A stretch of 64,000 bases of DNA from Lachnoclostridium sp. An138 (GTDB taxonomy: Bacteria > Bacillota > Clostridia > Lachnospirales > Lachnospiraceae): contig NZ_NFLF01000010.1 of NCBI RefSeq assembly GCF_002160765.1, positions 1-64,000 on the forward strand, given 5' to 3'. Position 1 is the stretch's first letter. Each line of letters starts with the position of its first letter. Under the pieces are notes generated by a model. The model made no database searches. It was not told the origin of the DNA and worked only from the letters and a program-made list of their open reading frames with translations. Positions 53,910 through 62,789 of the stretch are shown here, piece after piece. The translations under genes were made by a program, and so were the position numbers.

Positions 53910-56133
53910 AACTCACATCCCTCCTTGCTTTTATCGTTCCGCTTAAGCCTCCGTTATATTTCAACGTATGCTCAGTCACACGAATCAGCATATCTGGTAC
54001 ATATTTGTTTTCCAGGAATGCCAAATCATTGGCGTCCAGCCGCGGTTCTCCCCGATAGCTCAGATTATATTCCCGGTCTGCCAGCATATAGTCTCCAATC
54101 CATTCAGCCAAATCTGCAGCATGCGCTGCATCGGAAACCAGCGGGTTCTCCCATACTTCCAGACTTCCTGTCGTATTCAGCTGCCGTCTGACCTTCGCTG
54201 TGCTGACAGCATATTCTTTACCGGATATTACCACTTCTACCGCTCCGGCCACACCGGAAAACTCCAATGCAGCAAAATACGCGCTGCTCTCCACAATTGT
54301 CACGCTCTGTCCCGCGGCCGGCTCTGCCAGCGACGCCGACAAGCCATAGGATGCATTTCCAAAATAAAAAGTGTATCTTTCTCCGGATGCTGATACCGTT
54401 ACCGTTTCCCGAACCAACTCCATAGTGCCTTCGCTGCTGGGTCCATAAATTGTCCTCACAACCTGAAGCTCCCGTACCTTCGCCAGCTGGGTTCCTTCCG
54501 GAGATTTAAGTAATTCTGTCCCATATTCCAGGTGGTAATCTGTGCTGTCTCCAAAAATGATTCTGTCCAATACCACACGGTTATTGGGACACCCTTTCGT
54601 AAATTCTATAACCAGGCAGTCAAACTCCGGAAACTCATGGTTTATCAATGTCTGCTGGTCCAACGCAGAAACAGCATAGTCTTCAACAGAATTGTCACCG
54701 TTATAGGCATGAAGGAGCGCTTCCTCCGGCCAGTTTCCGCCGAAAACCAGTGTCAGGCCGAAGCATTTATAGGCAGCTTCCAGAGAAATAGTGATTGTCG
54801 GATTCTCCGAAAAATCCCCTTCTTCATCCGCTACCACTTCTGAAACATACCCCGTATTAAGATATGCCGCCCCTTCCTGTTCCTTTGGCAGGAAATACAC
54901 ACTGCCATCAGATACTGTATAGTCGCGGCCTGTCAACGCATAGGCATCCTTTGCTTCCTTTTCAAGTACCGCTGCCGCATGCGAAAAGTATGCTTCATTA
55001 TCAGATGAGGCTGTCATATCCGGAAGAAAGCTGGATTTCAAATAGATTTTTCCTGTTCGATCCTGATATAAAACACAGCGGCCTGCATTTGCAATAAGCT
55101 GCAATGCTTCTTTATGGGCTACCACTGGAATCGGATTCACTATCATAACTTCCTTCAGATACGGATCGAGCCAATAATCCCGGCTGTCCACTCCAGCATC
55201 CTGAAGAACATCATCCGCGCAGTCATACAGGCTTATCCCGTCTTTATGGTAATTTCCCCTGTAATACGTTCCATCCATGCTGTCAAATCTGTCCGAAGCA
55301 GAAAAACTCATCTCATCGTCATCCGCAGACCATTTTTTCAGGAACAGCGTCACTCCTGGAATCCATTCGATACTGCCATTATCTAAGGCCTGGCCATAAA
55401 CAGCTTCTATACTTTGCCCGATTTCCAGAAAGTTCACTGAGCTTTCTTCATTTTCGATGTCATAGGCTCTGTCCTGGTTATCCACCGTCGCATCGAAATC
55501 AATAGATGGCAGTTCCTCAGAAATAGGGCTGATACTCTCCTTTTTCGTAGCTGACAGGATTTTCTTGCTGTCAAAATACACACCGATTCCCATTGTAATC
55601 TGATTAATCCGCAGGCGGCTCTGGCCATTCACCATTGTGGTTGGAATGAACTTCAAAAACGTGGCCGCTTCAAAGATATCCTCTGTCACATAATGCCCGT
55701 CTGAATTGCCTGTCACTGTAACTGTATGATTGTCAGACACGATGGTGAAATCCACCGGATAAGCCTTTCCAAACTCAACAGTCAGCCCCTTAATGTCATA
55801 TTCCAGCGGAAAGTGTATTTCAACAGTTCCAAGAATATTTTCAGTCACTATTCCCTGATTCAGCACAACACTTTCCTGTCCTCTGGGAAGAAAATACATA
55901 CTGCCATCCACCGTTGTATAGTCCTGATCGCAGGCCGCATACAATTCCTTCACCTGATAGTTATCCATAGGTTTTACAAGATCAGAATAATATGTATACT
56001 CATCCGGCTCCGGAATAAACGCGGATGCCTGCGCCGGCTGATTTATCATCCCGATTGTAATCCGCAGATGCGAAAGTGGATTTCTCCACTTTCTCCGCAT
56101 CAGCTCCTTATATGCACTGCTTGCCGCCTGCAT
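53872..56133 (-). CDS. Large phage baseplate/tail protein with duplicated module
   Basis: This 753-residue late protein lies between the tape-measure region and the fibre, the place of a baseplate hub or tail-associated protein. A module appears twice: DYTTVDGSMYFLPRGQESVVLNQG at about residue 70 and DYTVSDGSVYFLPKEQEGAAYLNTG at about 410, each followed by a beta-rich stretch resembling a carbohydrate-binding or jelly-roll fold. The C-terminal part (YNLSYRGEPRLDANDLAFLEN) resembles domains of tail hub proteins. No peptidase motif is seen. Function is inferred from position. Confidence 0.65.
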   Translation of the reverse strand: MQAASSAYKELMRRKWRNPLSHLRITIGMINQPAQASAFIPEPDEYTYYSDLVKPMDNYQVKELYAACDQDYTTVDGSMYFLPRGQESVVLNQGIVTENILGTVEIHFPLEYDIKGLTVEFGKAYPVDFTIVSDNHTVTVTGNSDGHYVTEDIFEAATFLKFIPTTMVNGQSRLRINQITMGIGVYFDSKKILSATKKESISPISEELPSIDFDATVDNQDRAYDIENEESSVNFLEIGQSIEAVYGQALDNGSIEWIPGVTLFLKKWSADDDEMSFSASDRFDSMDGTYYRGNYHKDGISLYDCADDVLQDAGVDSRDYWLDPYLKEVMIVNPIPVVAHKEALQLIANAGRCVLYQDRTGKIYLKSSFLPDMTASSDNEAYFSHAAAVLEKEAKDAYALTGRDYTVSDGSVYFLPKEQEGAAYLNTGYVSEVVADEEGDFSENPTITISLEAAYKCFGLTLVFGGNWPEEALLHAYNGDNSVEDYAVSALDQQTLINHEFPEFDCLVIEFTKGCPNNRVVLDRIIFGDSTDYHLEYGTELLKSPEGTQLAKVRELQVVRTIYGPSSEGTMELVRETVTVSASGERYTFYFGNASYGLSASLAEPAAGQSVTIVESSAYFAALEFSGVAGAVEVVISGKEYAVSTAKVRRQLNTTGSLEVWENPLVSDAAHAADLAEWIGDYMLADREYNLSYRGEPRLDANDLAFLENKYVPDMLIRVTEHTLKYNGGLSGTIKARRDVSYVAEAKNRLAGQ

Positions 56134-56136
56134 GCG

Positions 56137-56508
56137 TCATACCTCCCCGCAATCCACCAGATTCACCTTGCAGTCCTTGTACATAGTCGGAAGCCCCTCG
56201 GCATTCTCTTCCCAGACTTTCGCTGTCCGGTTCCCCGGATACATTCTCTCCGTTTTCCAGCAGTTATTCTTCATATCCGGAAACGTGACCGTCACTACAA
56301 ACTCTTCAAATTCCTTCAGAATACTGCTCCAGGTAGCCGCATCCAGATACGACCACTGGAGTCCGTCTATTTTATCCTGATCCCGTCCTACCCGCTGTCC
56401 CACAAACTCTCCAAGAGCATTTTTGCCCTTGTTCACGTTCGTGGCTATGGTAAGCCCGGGGCCGCGGTCATAATTCGGGTATTTATGCCCGTTGATATAA
56501 ATAGCCAT
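56137..56508 (-). CDS. Small phage tail protein
   Basis: This 123-residue beta-rich protein sits directly after the tape measure (MAIYINGHKYPNYDRGPGLTIATNVNKGKN...). Size and place match small distal-tail or baseplate proteins of siphophages, including the DUF6711 type. The family match is tentative. Confidence 0.55.
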   Translation of the reverse strand: MAIYINGHKYPNYDRGPGLTIATNVNKGKNALGEFVGQRVGRDQDKIDGLQWSYLDAATWSSILKEFEEFVVTVTFPDMKNNCWKTERMYPGNRTAKVWEENAEGLPTMYKDCKVNLVDCGEV

Positions 56509-56522
56509 ATTATCTACCTCTT

Positions 56523-59495
56523 TTATGTAGTCCGCAGCGTGTATCCGCTGCGCCTGTCAAGCTCTGTCAGCCGTTTCTTTATCTCTCGGATATCAATATT
56601 CACCGTCAGATCCATCTGCTCAATCAGCTCAATGATCCGTTCCAGCAGTTCAACCATAACTGACAGATACTGCTCACTCATCCCAGAGCCACCTGCCTGT
56701 GCGGCCAATGCAGCGGCCCGGTCAGCCATAGCCTGCATCTTATCCTCCGGAGCCACAATCTCTCCTTGGCGCCGGTTATCGCCGATAACCGCCAGCTGAG
56801 GAGTGTTCGCCCTCACAAAGCCGCCCTGCGCGAGACGGGGAAGGCTCACGTGAGACAGCGTAGGAATAGAGGGCAGACCGACAAATTCAGCAAGAGGCTC
56901 GACAAGAGAATTGATCCCACTAATAATGGAGTTAATTCCGTCCACAACTCTATTGGCCATATTTTCTACACCGCCGATAATGCTGTTAATCACCCCCTTA
57001 ATGGACCCCCATATACTATCCCAGATGCTCTTGGTCTTATCCTTTAGTTCATTCCAGGTGTTTATTACTCCGTCTTTTAACTGCGTAAATTTCTCACTCG
57101 CCGCAGTCTTGATATTCGACCAGATTACTGACAGTTCGCCTGAAATCGCGTTCCATATCGCTGAGGTCAGATTCCGGATCAAATTCCAAATCTGCTCAAA
57201 CAAGGTTCGGATACCGTTCAGAACAACTGAAACATTATTTTTTATCGTGTTCAGAGTGTTCCGGATAATATTCCGGATTGTATTCAGCGCTGTATTAATA
57301 AGCGTCTGAATCGTGTTCCAGACAATATTTACGATGTTCTGGATATTCAGCCATGCCTCGCTCCATTCTCCAGTGAATACATTCACCAGAAACTCAATAA
57401 AGGATGCTGCAATCTCCATGAATCCGGTCAGCAATGTAGAGACCAGACTAAAAACTCCTTCAAACTGCGCCCACAACTCCGACAGCCGCGTTGAAATCTC
57501 CGCAAAAAACACTTCTGAAAGCCAGCTCACAAAGGGACTTATAAATTCCCAGAAAGCTGCAACCGCTTCCGTGGCCGCTCCCCACAAATGCAGAAATGCA
57601 TCCAGTAAAGGCTGAATATAGTCAGATGCCAGCGCAGAAAAACGTTCCGCTATCCAATCTATCGTAGGCGCCAGATACCCATTGTAAGCATCCAGGAACC
57701 CTGAAACAACTTCCTGCCATCCGACAGTAAATCGCTCGTACGCAGGCTCGATATACTCATCATAAGTTTGAGATATCCTGCTAAATGTGTTGGTGACGAG
57801 ATCTGCCAGACTTCCTGTCACCGTCTCCAGCGGTTCAAGCATTCCGGAAAGCGTGTTTTTCAGCTTATCCTTATTGGCAGAAAATACGTTTGCGATCATC
57901 TGTGAGATGTTCGCAAAATCCCGACTGACAATCTCTTCAGCCCCAAGCGCCGCATTGGAGAAAATCTCAATAATATTCGCAGTGATCTGCTGTCCGGTCT
58001 CGCCTTCAAGGACCTTGAACACGTCCGCAAAATCAACTGCGAAACTGCCCCATGCGTTTAAGATATCTTCTTTCGCATTAAAGCTGTTAACCAGTCTTTC
58101 CTTGATATATCCGGCATTGCTGCTCAGATATGAATCTATGCCGCCAAGCAGATTTGCCCCCATCGTAACACCGACAGAAGCAAAGGCTCCGGCTATCTTT
58201 CCCAGATTCAGCGCAAAAGAATCCAGAAGGCCATTGGCCGCCTCCTGCACCGCCGGATCTGTAAATATATCAATAAAACTCTCCTTGATTCCTCTCAGAG
58301 AGTCCTGAATAATCTCAAGGCCTTCCTGATTCTGAAAGCCGATTTGAAAACCTTCTTTAAAGAGGGCCTGCAGTTCTTTTATCCGGTCAATCAGTGCCTG
58401 ATACCGCGCATCCAGCTCATCCACGGGAGAAGTGTCCAGTTCTCCCATATCAAAACTGTCCGCACCATAGCCGCCGCCACCTCCGGAATCGCCAATATCC
58501 ACATCCGGATCAATGATATTCAGCTCATCAATTCCGGTCGTGACCGTCTTCAGGTCCTTCGCAGCCTGCTTTGCCGCGCTGCCGGCTCCTGAAACCGCTG
58601 TCCCTGCGTCGGTCGCGCTTCCGGCCACCGCCTCCATTCCTGCTGCCGCTGCCGATGTACCTCCGGAACCTTTCTTTCCGGTAATCAGCTCCGTAAACGA
58701 CTTAAAGGCATTGGCCAGGCTCATCAGCTTCCCGATAATCGTATTAATGACCTTGATTACCGGTGTCAAGACATTAATGAGTCCCTGCCCGATGGTCGCC
58801 TTCAGGCTGTCAAACTGCAGTTTCAGAACGCGGACCTGATTGGCCCAGGAATCCGACGTACGGATAAAGTCTCCGGATGCCAGGGACAGCTGGTCCTGCA
58901 CAAACTGATACCGCAGGGCCACCTTCTCGGCCTCACTCATGGCCTTCGTGGTCTTACCAAATCCATTGGCCAGAGCATACTGGTCAAGGGCTGCCTGAGT
59001 CATAACCACGCCCAGGTCTTTCAGGCTTTCTGTTTCTCCCGTGAATACGGATTTCAGTTTTGTATATGCCTCATCCTGGGAAAGATTATAGAAAGAAGCC
59101 ACGTCCCCGGCCAGACCAGTCAGGGTTGTTGACATTTCATAAGCGGCCTGCTCCCCGAAACCGAAAGCTTTTGCCATAGCGCCAAACGTTCCGGTAAACT
59201 GCTTGGCCATGGTCTCAGACAGGCCAAAAGACTGAGCTGCGTTTTTAGCAAACTCATCCACCTGGCGGGACATCCGCGGGAAGGTTACATCTACTACATT
59301 CTGCACCTCCGCCAGATCGGAGCCCAGCTCAATACACTGAGCTCCGAAGTCTACCAGTTTTTTAACTGCAAAGGCGCTGGCCAGAGCCGCCCCTGCCTTT
59401 TTTGCCAGGGACTGAATCCCCGACATCTGCTTTTTGAAATCTCCCTGATTTACGACCAGGTCAAGACCAATCTGACCTACACTGTCTGCTGCCAT
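56523..59495 (-). CDS. Phage tail tape measure protein
   Basis: This 990-residue protein sets tail length. The N-terminus has LDLVVNQGDFKKQMSGIQSLAKKAGAALASAF and the TMP block KQFTGTFGAMAKAFGFGEQAAYEMSTTLTGLAGDVASFYN. Long amphipathic repeats with regular Trp spacing (about 560-780) precede a Gly/Ile-rich hydrophobic zone (about 840-880). A coiled-coil end follows. The length implies a tail of roughly 150 nm by the usual residue-per-length rule. AGGCAGGTG lies before the ATG. Confidence 0.92.
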   Translation of the reverse strand: MAADSVGQIGLDLVVNQGDFKKQMSGIQSLAKKAGAALASAFAVKKLVDFGAQCIELGSDLAEVQNVVDVTFPRMSRQVDEFAKNAAQSFGLSETMAKQFTGTFGAMAKAFGFGEQAAYEMSTTLTGLAGDVASFYNLSQDEAYTKLKSVFTGETESLKDLGVVMTQAALDQYALANGFGKTTKAMSEAEKVALRYQFVQDQLSLASGDFIRTSDSWANQVRVLKLQFDSLKATIGQGLINVLTPVIKVINTIIGKLMSLANAFKSFTELITGKKGSGGTSAAAAGMEAVAGSATDAGTAVSGAGSAAKQAAKDLKTVTTGIDELNIIDPDVDIGDSGGGGGYGADSFDMGELDTSPVDELDARYQALIDRIKELQALFKEGFQIGFQNQEGLEIIQDSLRGIKESFIDIFTDPAVQEAANGLLDSFALNLGKIAGAFASVGVTMGANLLGGIDSYLSSNAGYIKERLVNSFNAKEDILNAWGSFAVDFADVFKVLEGETGQQITANIIEIFSNAALGAEEIVSRDFANISQMIANVFSANKDKLKNTLSGMLEPLETVTGSLADLVTNTFSRISQTYDEYIEPAYERFTVGWQEVVSGFLDAYNGYLAPTIDWIAERFSALASDYIQPLLDAFLHLWGAATEAVAAFWEFISPFVSWLSEVFFAEISTRLSELWAQFEGVFSLVSTLLTGFMEIAASFIEFLVNVFTGEWSEAWLNIQNIVNIVWNTIQTLINTALNTIRNIIRNTLNTIKNNVSVVLNGIRTLFEQIWNLIRNLTSAIWNAISGELSVIWSNIKTAASEKFTQLKDGVINTWNELKDKTKSIWDSIWGSIKGVINSIIGGVENMANRVVDGINSIISGINSLVEPLAEFVGLPSIPTLSHVSLPRLAQGGFVRANTPQLAVIGDNRRQGEIVAPEDKMQAMADRAAALAAQAGGSGMSEQYLSVMVELLERIIELIEQMDLTVNIDIREIKKRLTELDRRSGYTLRTT

Positions 59496-59541
59496 GTGTC
59501 ACACCTGCCTTTTCATAAGACAGGCACATCGGCACAGCGTC

Positions 59542-59700
59542 TTAAAGCCTTAACTCAAATTCTTTCCTGCAGTCTTTATTCTTGCACTTGAAAAAGACGC
59601 CCCTGCATGCAGCGTCTTCCGTCTTAATGGCATTAACCGGATGCCCGCAGAACGGACACCGGACCTTCTCTGCCCCTTTTATTTTCTCAATGTCAACCAC
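59542..59700 (-). CDS. Com-like zinc-ribbon phage protein
   Basis: This 52-residue ORF starts at GTG (59698-59700) inside the end of the previous frame. It shows CPFCGHPVNAI and CKNKDCRKEF, two Cys pairs spaced as in the Mu Com zinc-ribbon family, which binds RNA or DNA. GGAG lies just upstream. It is too short for ordinary ORF cut-offs. It fills the gap before the tape measure. Confidence 0.65.
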   Translation of the reverse strand: MVDIEKIKGAEKVRCPFCGHPVNAIKTEDAACRGVFFKCKNKDCRKEFELRL

Positions 59701-60040
59701 CTCCGCACATTGCGGCCATCATCCGTTCCAGTTCTTCCATCTGCTGCAGATATGTCTCCGGAGTCATCCTTGCGGCTTGCCTTTCCTGCCAGTCATCGTA
59801 GATCTTTCTCTGCTCTCTGGAGAACTGCTTGATAATTTTTTCATCTGTCTCAGAACGGATAGCAACCACGCGCCCCAGAGGCGTCTCCGGAGCTATTCCG
59901 GCCAGCAGCTCATAGAATTCGTCCCAGCTGACCGTCTCAAATTCCTTTGTCTGGATTCTCAGCCCGTACTGCGTCAGAAAACTGGAGACTATCAGCCCCC
60001 AGTCTTCAAATAAGTCGTAGTACGGGTCATTACTCTCCCC
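59693..60040 (-). CDS. Tail assembly chaperone downstream part (Gp15-like), reached by frameshift
   Basis: A frame with no usable start encodes 112 residues from NDPYYDLFEDWGLIVSSFLTQYG to EELERMMAAMCGGG, a clear match to Gp15/gpT-like tail chaperone sequence (FETVSWDEFYELLAGIAPETPLGRVVAIRSE). The first ATG is far inside, at the segment ARMTPETY. The frame is continuous with the end of the upstream chaperone gene in the +1 (or -2) frame across TCCGGGGGAGAGTAA. I infer it is made as an extension of that protein, as for lambda gpG/gpGT. Confidence 0.7.
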   Translation of the reverse strand, partial: GESNDPYYDLFEDWGLIVSSFLTQYGLRIQTKEFETVSWDEFYELLAGIAPETPLGRVVAIRSETDEKIIKQFSREQRKIYDDWQERQAARMTPETYLQQMEELERMMAAMCGGG

Positions 60041-60323
60041 CGGAAGTATCCCCTATAATCAGCTTAATTGCTTCCTGGATCACAACCATCAAATCTCTGA
60101 AGCTGAGCTTCATATTGTCAATCTCCCGGCGGGATTCCTCCGGGAAAATCAACTCATATGCTTTTATAACCTCTTTTACATTCTGTGAATCCGAATCCAT
60201 CAGGCTCATAGCCTTCAAAACGGTGGGAGCATCCGCCTTTACTTCCAGTTCCTTTCCTTTGATCAGAAGCTTCGGATTCTCATCAAAGGTCAGTTTTTCC
60301 GTAATATCTACCGCTTTTCCCAT
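60030..60323 (-). CDS. Tail assembly chaperone (gpG-like)
   Basis: This 97-residue helical protein (GKAVDITEKLTFDENPKLLIKGKELEVKADAPTVLKAMSLMDSDS...) lies between tail tube and tape measure, the invariable place of gpG-type chaperones that coat the tape measure. Its last codons, GGG GGA GAG, form a run of five G's before the TAA, a plausible slip site leading into the overlapping frame. Confidence 0.8.
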   Translation of the reverse strand: MGKAVDITEKLTFDENPKLLIKGKELEVKADAPTVLKAMSLMDSDSQNVKEVIKAYELIFPEESRREIDNMKLSFRDLMVVIQEAIKLIIGDTSGGE

Positions 60324-60343
60324 AATTCATATCCTCCTTTTTA

Positions 60344-60832
60344 TCAGCTGGTTCCCTGCTGGCCTGTACCTGACGGTTCAGATGGTGCCGGCGTAAATGT
60401 CGGTTTTCCATAGCAGACTACTTCAAACTCCAGGGTATCGAGGTTTGTAGTATCTCCGCCTCCCGGCGTCGTGACATTCACAACCGCATCACAGGCCAGC
60501 TTAGCTCCGGATACCATTTCCCACTCGAACTTTGTCATAACATCCTGTCCAAATTTCCAGGCAAGGCCGGCGATATAATCATTTCCAGGGTCTCCTACAG
60601 AGCGCTTTCCCTTAAAGCTGAATGACAGCTTCTTTCCTGTCATAGCCGCCTTTGCCCATCCTTCGGCATCCATGGCGTACCATTCCTCCACTGTGCCATC
60701 GATGGCAGGCGCAAAGTTTTCCAGATCCGCCGGCATGGCCATTTTATCTTCCGAACTGCTGGTACCCTCTATACCAAACTTGAATTTATTATTGTGTACC
60801 GGATACACTTTTCCTTTTGCTGCTTCAGGCAT
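60344..60832 (-). CDS. Major tail tube protein
   Basis: This 162-residue protein (GKVYPVHNNKFKFGIEG..., ...SFKGKRSVGDPGNDYIAGLAWKFGQDVMTKFEWEMVSGAKLACDAVVNVT...) has the composition and position of the siphophage tail tube. A Pro/Ser/Gly-rich C-terminal tail follows. RBS AAAAGGAGG-type sequence lies upstream of the next gene. Confidence 0.85.
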   Translation of the reverse strand: MPEAAKGKVYPVHNNKFKFGIEGTSSSEDKMAMPADLENFAPAIDGTVEEWYAMDAEGWAKAAMTGKKLSFSFKGKRSVGDPGNDYIAGLAWKFGQDVMTKFEWEMVSGAKLACDAVVNVTTPGGGDTTNLDTLEFEVVCYGKPTFTPAPSEPSGTGQQGTS

Positions 60833-60842
60833 ATCTCAATCC

Positions 60843-61250
60843 TCACTTTCTCTGAAATATAAAATCCAGCCAGATCACATATTCGTAAATACCATTATCG
60901 TCCGTTCCCACATCCACAGGCTCCGGAACCTGCAGAACTAAGAAACGTATTTCTTCTTCTCCTATCGTCAGGCTGGTTTCTTTTAACAGGGCATCGTATA
61001 ATGCCCGAGCTGACTTTTCTGATTCCAAAACATCCTTGTTCCAATGGACCAGAAGAGACACGCGCTTTGTGTCATACGAGGAATAATCCAGACCGCCCAG
61101 AGGAAGCGGCGGCGGGCCTTCTCCTTTCCGGTTGTACACACCGATGGATTTTTCCTTTTTATTATCGAGTTTTCCTATGTAAACCTTCTCATCCTCCGCA
61201 ATTCCAAGCCCCGCAATATACTCGCGGATATCTCCCAGAGATAGCATCAC
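60843..61250 (-). CDS. Tail terminator protein
   Basis: This 135-residue protein (LSLGDIREYIAGLGIAEDEKVYIGKLDNKKEKSIGVYNRKGEG... VIWLDFIFQRK) lies just before the tail tube. It matches the minor-capsid/tail-terminator group of Firmicute siphophages. It overlaps the preceding gene by 4 bp. Confidence 0.75.
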   Translation of the reverse strand: MMLSLGDIREYIAGLGIAEDEKVYIGKLDNKKEKSIGVYNRKGEGPPPLPLGGLDYSSYDTKRVSLLVHWNKDVLESEKSARALYDALLKETSLTIGEEEIRFLVLQVPEPVDVGTDDNGIYEYVIWLDFIFQRK

Positions 61251-61630
61251 AGCCCCGCCTCCTCTTTATAGAATTTTTTGAATGCTTTCGGAGCAAAGTC
61301 TGCTTTGCTTCCGCCAGGCAGCCAGTCCTCATACCATTCACCTCGGGCATTGGGATTCTCGCCCTTATCAAAATGGTATTCCGGATGAAAATACAGCCGC
61401 CGGGCATATGGCGTGGACGATACAATTCTTACCCTTCCATTGGCAGAATCGCTGTAGTCTATAAAAGTACTCTCATTCTGCAGATTTCCAGTCTGAAAAG
61501 GGAAGACCTGAGCCTGCACTACTTCCGTATGGAACAAGGCGTCCGCAGTCTTCTCCAGCGCTGTTACAGCCGCCTGCGTCAGTTCCCGGATGCGCGCCAT
61601 GTTCAGCTTCACCGTGGATTTCACCTGCAT
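61247..61630 (-). CDS. Head-tail joining (minor capsid) protein
   Basis: I start this 127-residue protein at MQVKSTVKL with GGAGGTG upstream. The basic helical start and YFHPEYHFDKGENPNARGEWYEDWLPGG match the Minor_capsid_2 type (HK97 gp10-like). Its start overlaps the previous stop as TGATG. Confidence 0.75.
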   Translation of the reverse strand: MQVKSTVKLNMARIRELTQAAVTALEKTADALFHTEVVQAQVFPFQTGNLQNESTFIDYSDSANGRVRIVSSTPYARRLYFHPEYHFDKGENPNARGEWYEDWLPGGSKADFAPKAFKKFYKEEAGL

Positions 61631-61968
61631 CACATCACCTCCAGCGTGCAATAGTTTACAGTACCGTCCGGATTCCGGTTCTTTGTTCCCTGGACAATCC
61701 GTCGTTCTTCTCCAAACACAGTAACTGTCCCACCGCTAAGAGACGGCATATCCGGCGCAATGTCTCCGGGGAACAGCGCTGTCCCGGTTATCTGTACCAG
61801 TTTCTTTTCCGCAGTCAGAATTGTCTTGGCCTTGTCCTGAAAATTACAGGTCAGTTCCAGATCCGCCGTGTATCTGGGCTTCCCCAGATTCGTAATCTCT
61901 TCTGACGCCAGGTAGACCTGAATCTTTGTCCTGCAAAGCCTTTTCGGCACCAGACATGGATAATTCAT
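61630..61968 (-). CDS. Head closure (minor capsid) protein
   Basis: I start this 112-residue protein at MNYPCLVPKRL (GAGGTGA upstream). It is beta-rich, with KAKTILTAEKKLVQITGTALFPGDIAPDMP and a C-terminal YCTLEVM, as in Minor_capsid_1-type head-closure proteins. It is in the standard place between the connector and the joining protein. Confidence 0.7.
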   Translation of the reverse strand: MNYPCLVPKRLCRTKIQVYLASEEITNLGKPRYTADLELTCNFQDKAKTILTAEKKLVQITGTALFPGDIAPDMPSLSGGTVTVFGEERRIVQGTKNRNPDGTVNYCTLEVM

Positions 61969-61972
61969 ACGC

Positions 61973-62359
61973 TCACCTCGCCAATCTGCAGCACAGCCCG
62001 GTCTGGGACAGAAGGGAATATACATCTCTTTTCATCGCCACGCCCTTTTCCGTAAATACGTTCCAGGAACTTCCGAACTGCGCTGAAACACCGTTGATAC
62101 TGTAACTTGACAAAACCGTATTGATCTCGTCAGCATTCTCATATTCAAAATCTGCCTGCTGGCAGACCACCTCCTGGACCACATCCTGCTGAAAAGACGT
62201 CAGGTTCGAAAATCCCTGACCCACAATCCGATTGTAAGTCAGGGAATCGATATGTCTGCTGGCCTGCACCAGCGCCCTTTTTAACTCGTCTTCCGGAATC
62301 AGGCTTCCTCCGTAAGTATCCAGATAATACTCCGAAGTCACATAAGGTTCATAGGCCAT
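61973..62359 (-). CDS. Head-tail connector (adaptor) protein
   Basis: This 128-residue helical protein (YVTSEYYLDTYGGSLIPEDELKRALVQASRHIDSLTYNRI...FQQDVVQEVVCQQADFEYENADEI) is of the gp6-like phage connector type that binds the portal after packaging. Confidence 0.85.
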   Translation of the reverse strand: MAYEPYVTSEYYLDTYGGSLIPEDELKRALVQASRHIDSLTYNRIVGQGFSNLTSFQQDVVQEVVCQQADFEYENADEINTVLSSYSINGVSAQFGSSWNVFTEKGVAMKRDVYSLLSQTGLCCRLAR

Positions 62360-62371
62360 TCTGCCGCCTCC

Positions 62372-62776
62372 TTACGATATCGACCACTCTCCATCAGAAT
62401 TTGTGGCCGTTTTGGGTGTCTCACCATCCTTAAAAGTAAAACTTTCTGTCTTACTCGGGACATTCTCAAACACTTTGCCAGCGGCGTCGTAGGTCACACC
62501 GGATAAAGAAATTTCCGTCACGGCGCCGGTAGCGGTATATGCCACTGTAATCAGCCGATCCGGGAAATTGTCATCCGCTGCATCCGGCGTCAGGGTGCCG
62601 AGCCGCACCGTTTCTCTAGCCCGCAGATATGCCTCATTGTCCGCCTCTTCCAGAGCATCCTGCATGGGCGTTCCTTTGTGCTGGCCGGTATATTCACCTG
62701 CTGTCGCCAGACGCTCCCCTTCAATCGGGGAACCATCCGGCCAGTCTACATTTCCGTATTTCATTTCATTCGGCAT
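62372..62776 (-). CDS. Phage head protein of unknown role
   Basis: This 134-residue acidic protein has a helical N-terminal half (GTPMQDALEEADNEAYLRARETVR) and a beta-rich C-terminal half that resembles a small Ig-like or decoration domain (TVAYTATGAVTEISLSGVTYDAAGKVFENVPSKTE). Lying right after the capsid gene, it could be a head decoration or fibre protein. GGAGGTG precedes the ATG. Confidence 0.6.
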   Translation of the reverse strand: MPNEMKYGNVDWPDGSPIEGERLATAGEYTGQHKGTPMQDALEEADNEAYLRARETVRLGTLTPDAADDNFPDRLITVAYTATGAVTEISLSGVTYDAAGKVFENVPSKTESFTFKDGETPKTATNSDGEWSIS

Positions 62777-62789
62777 CTACAGCACCTCC

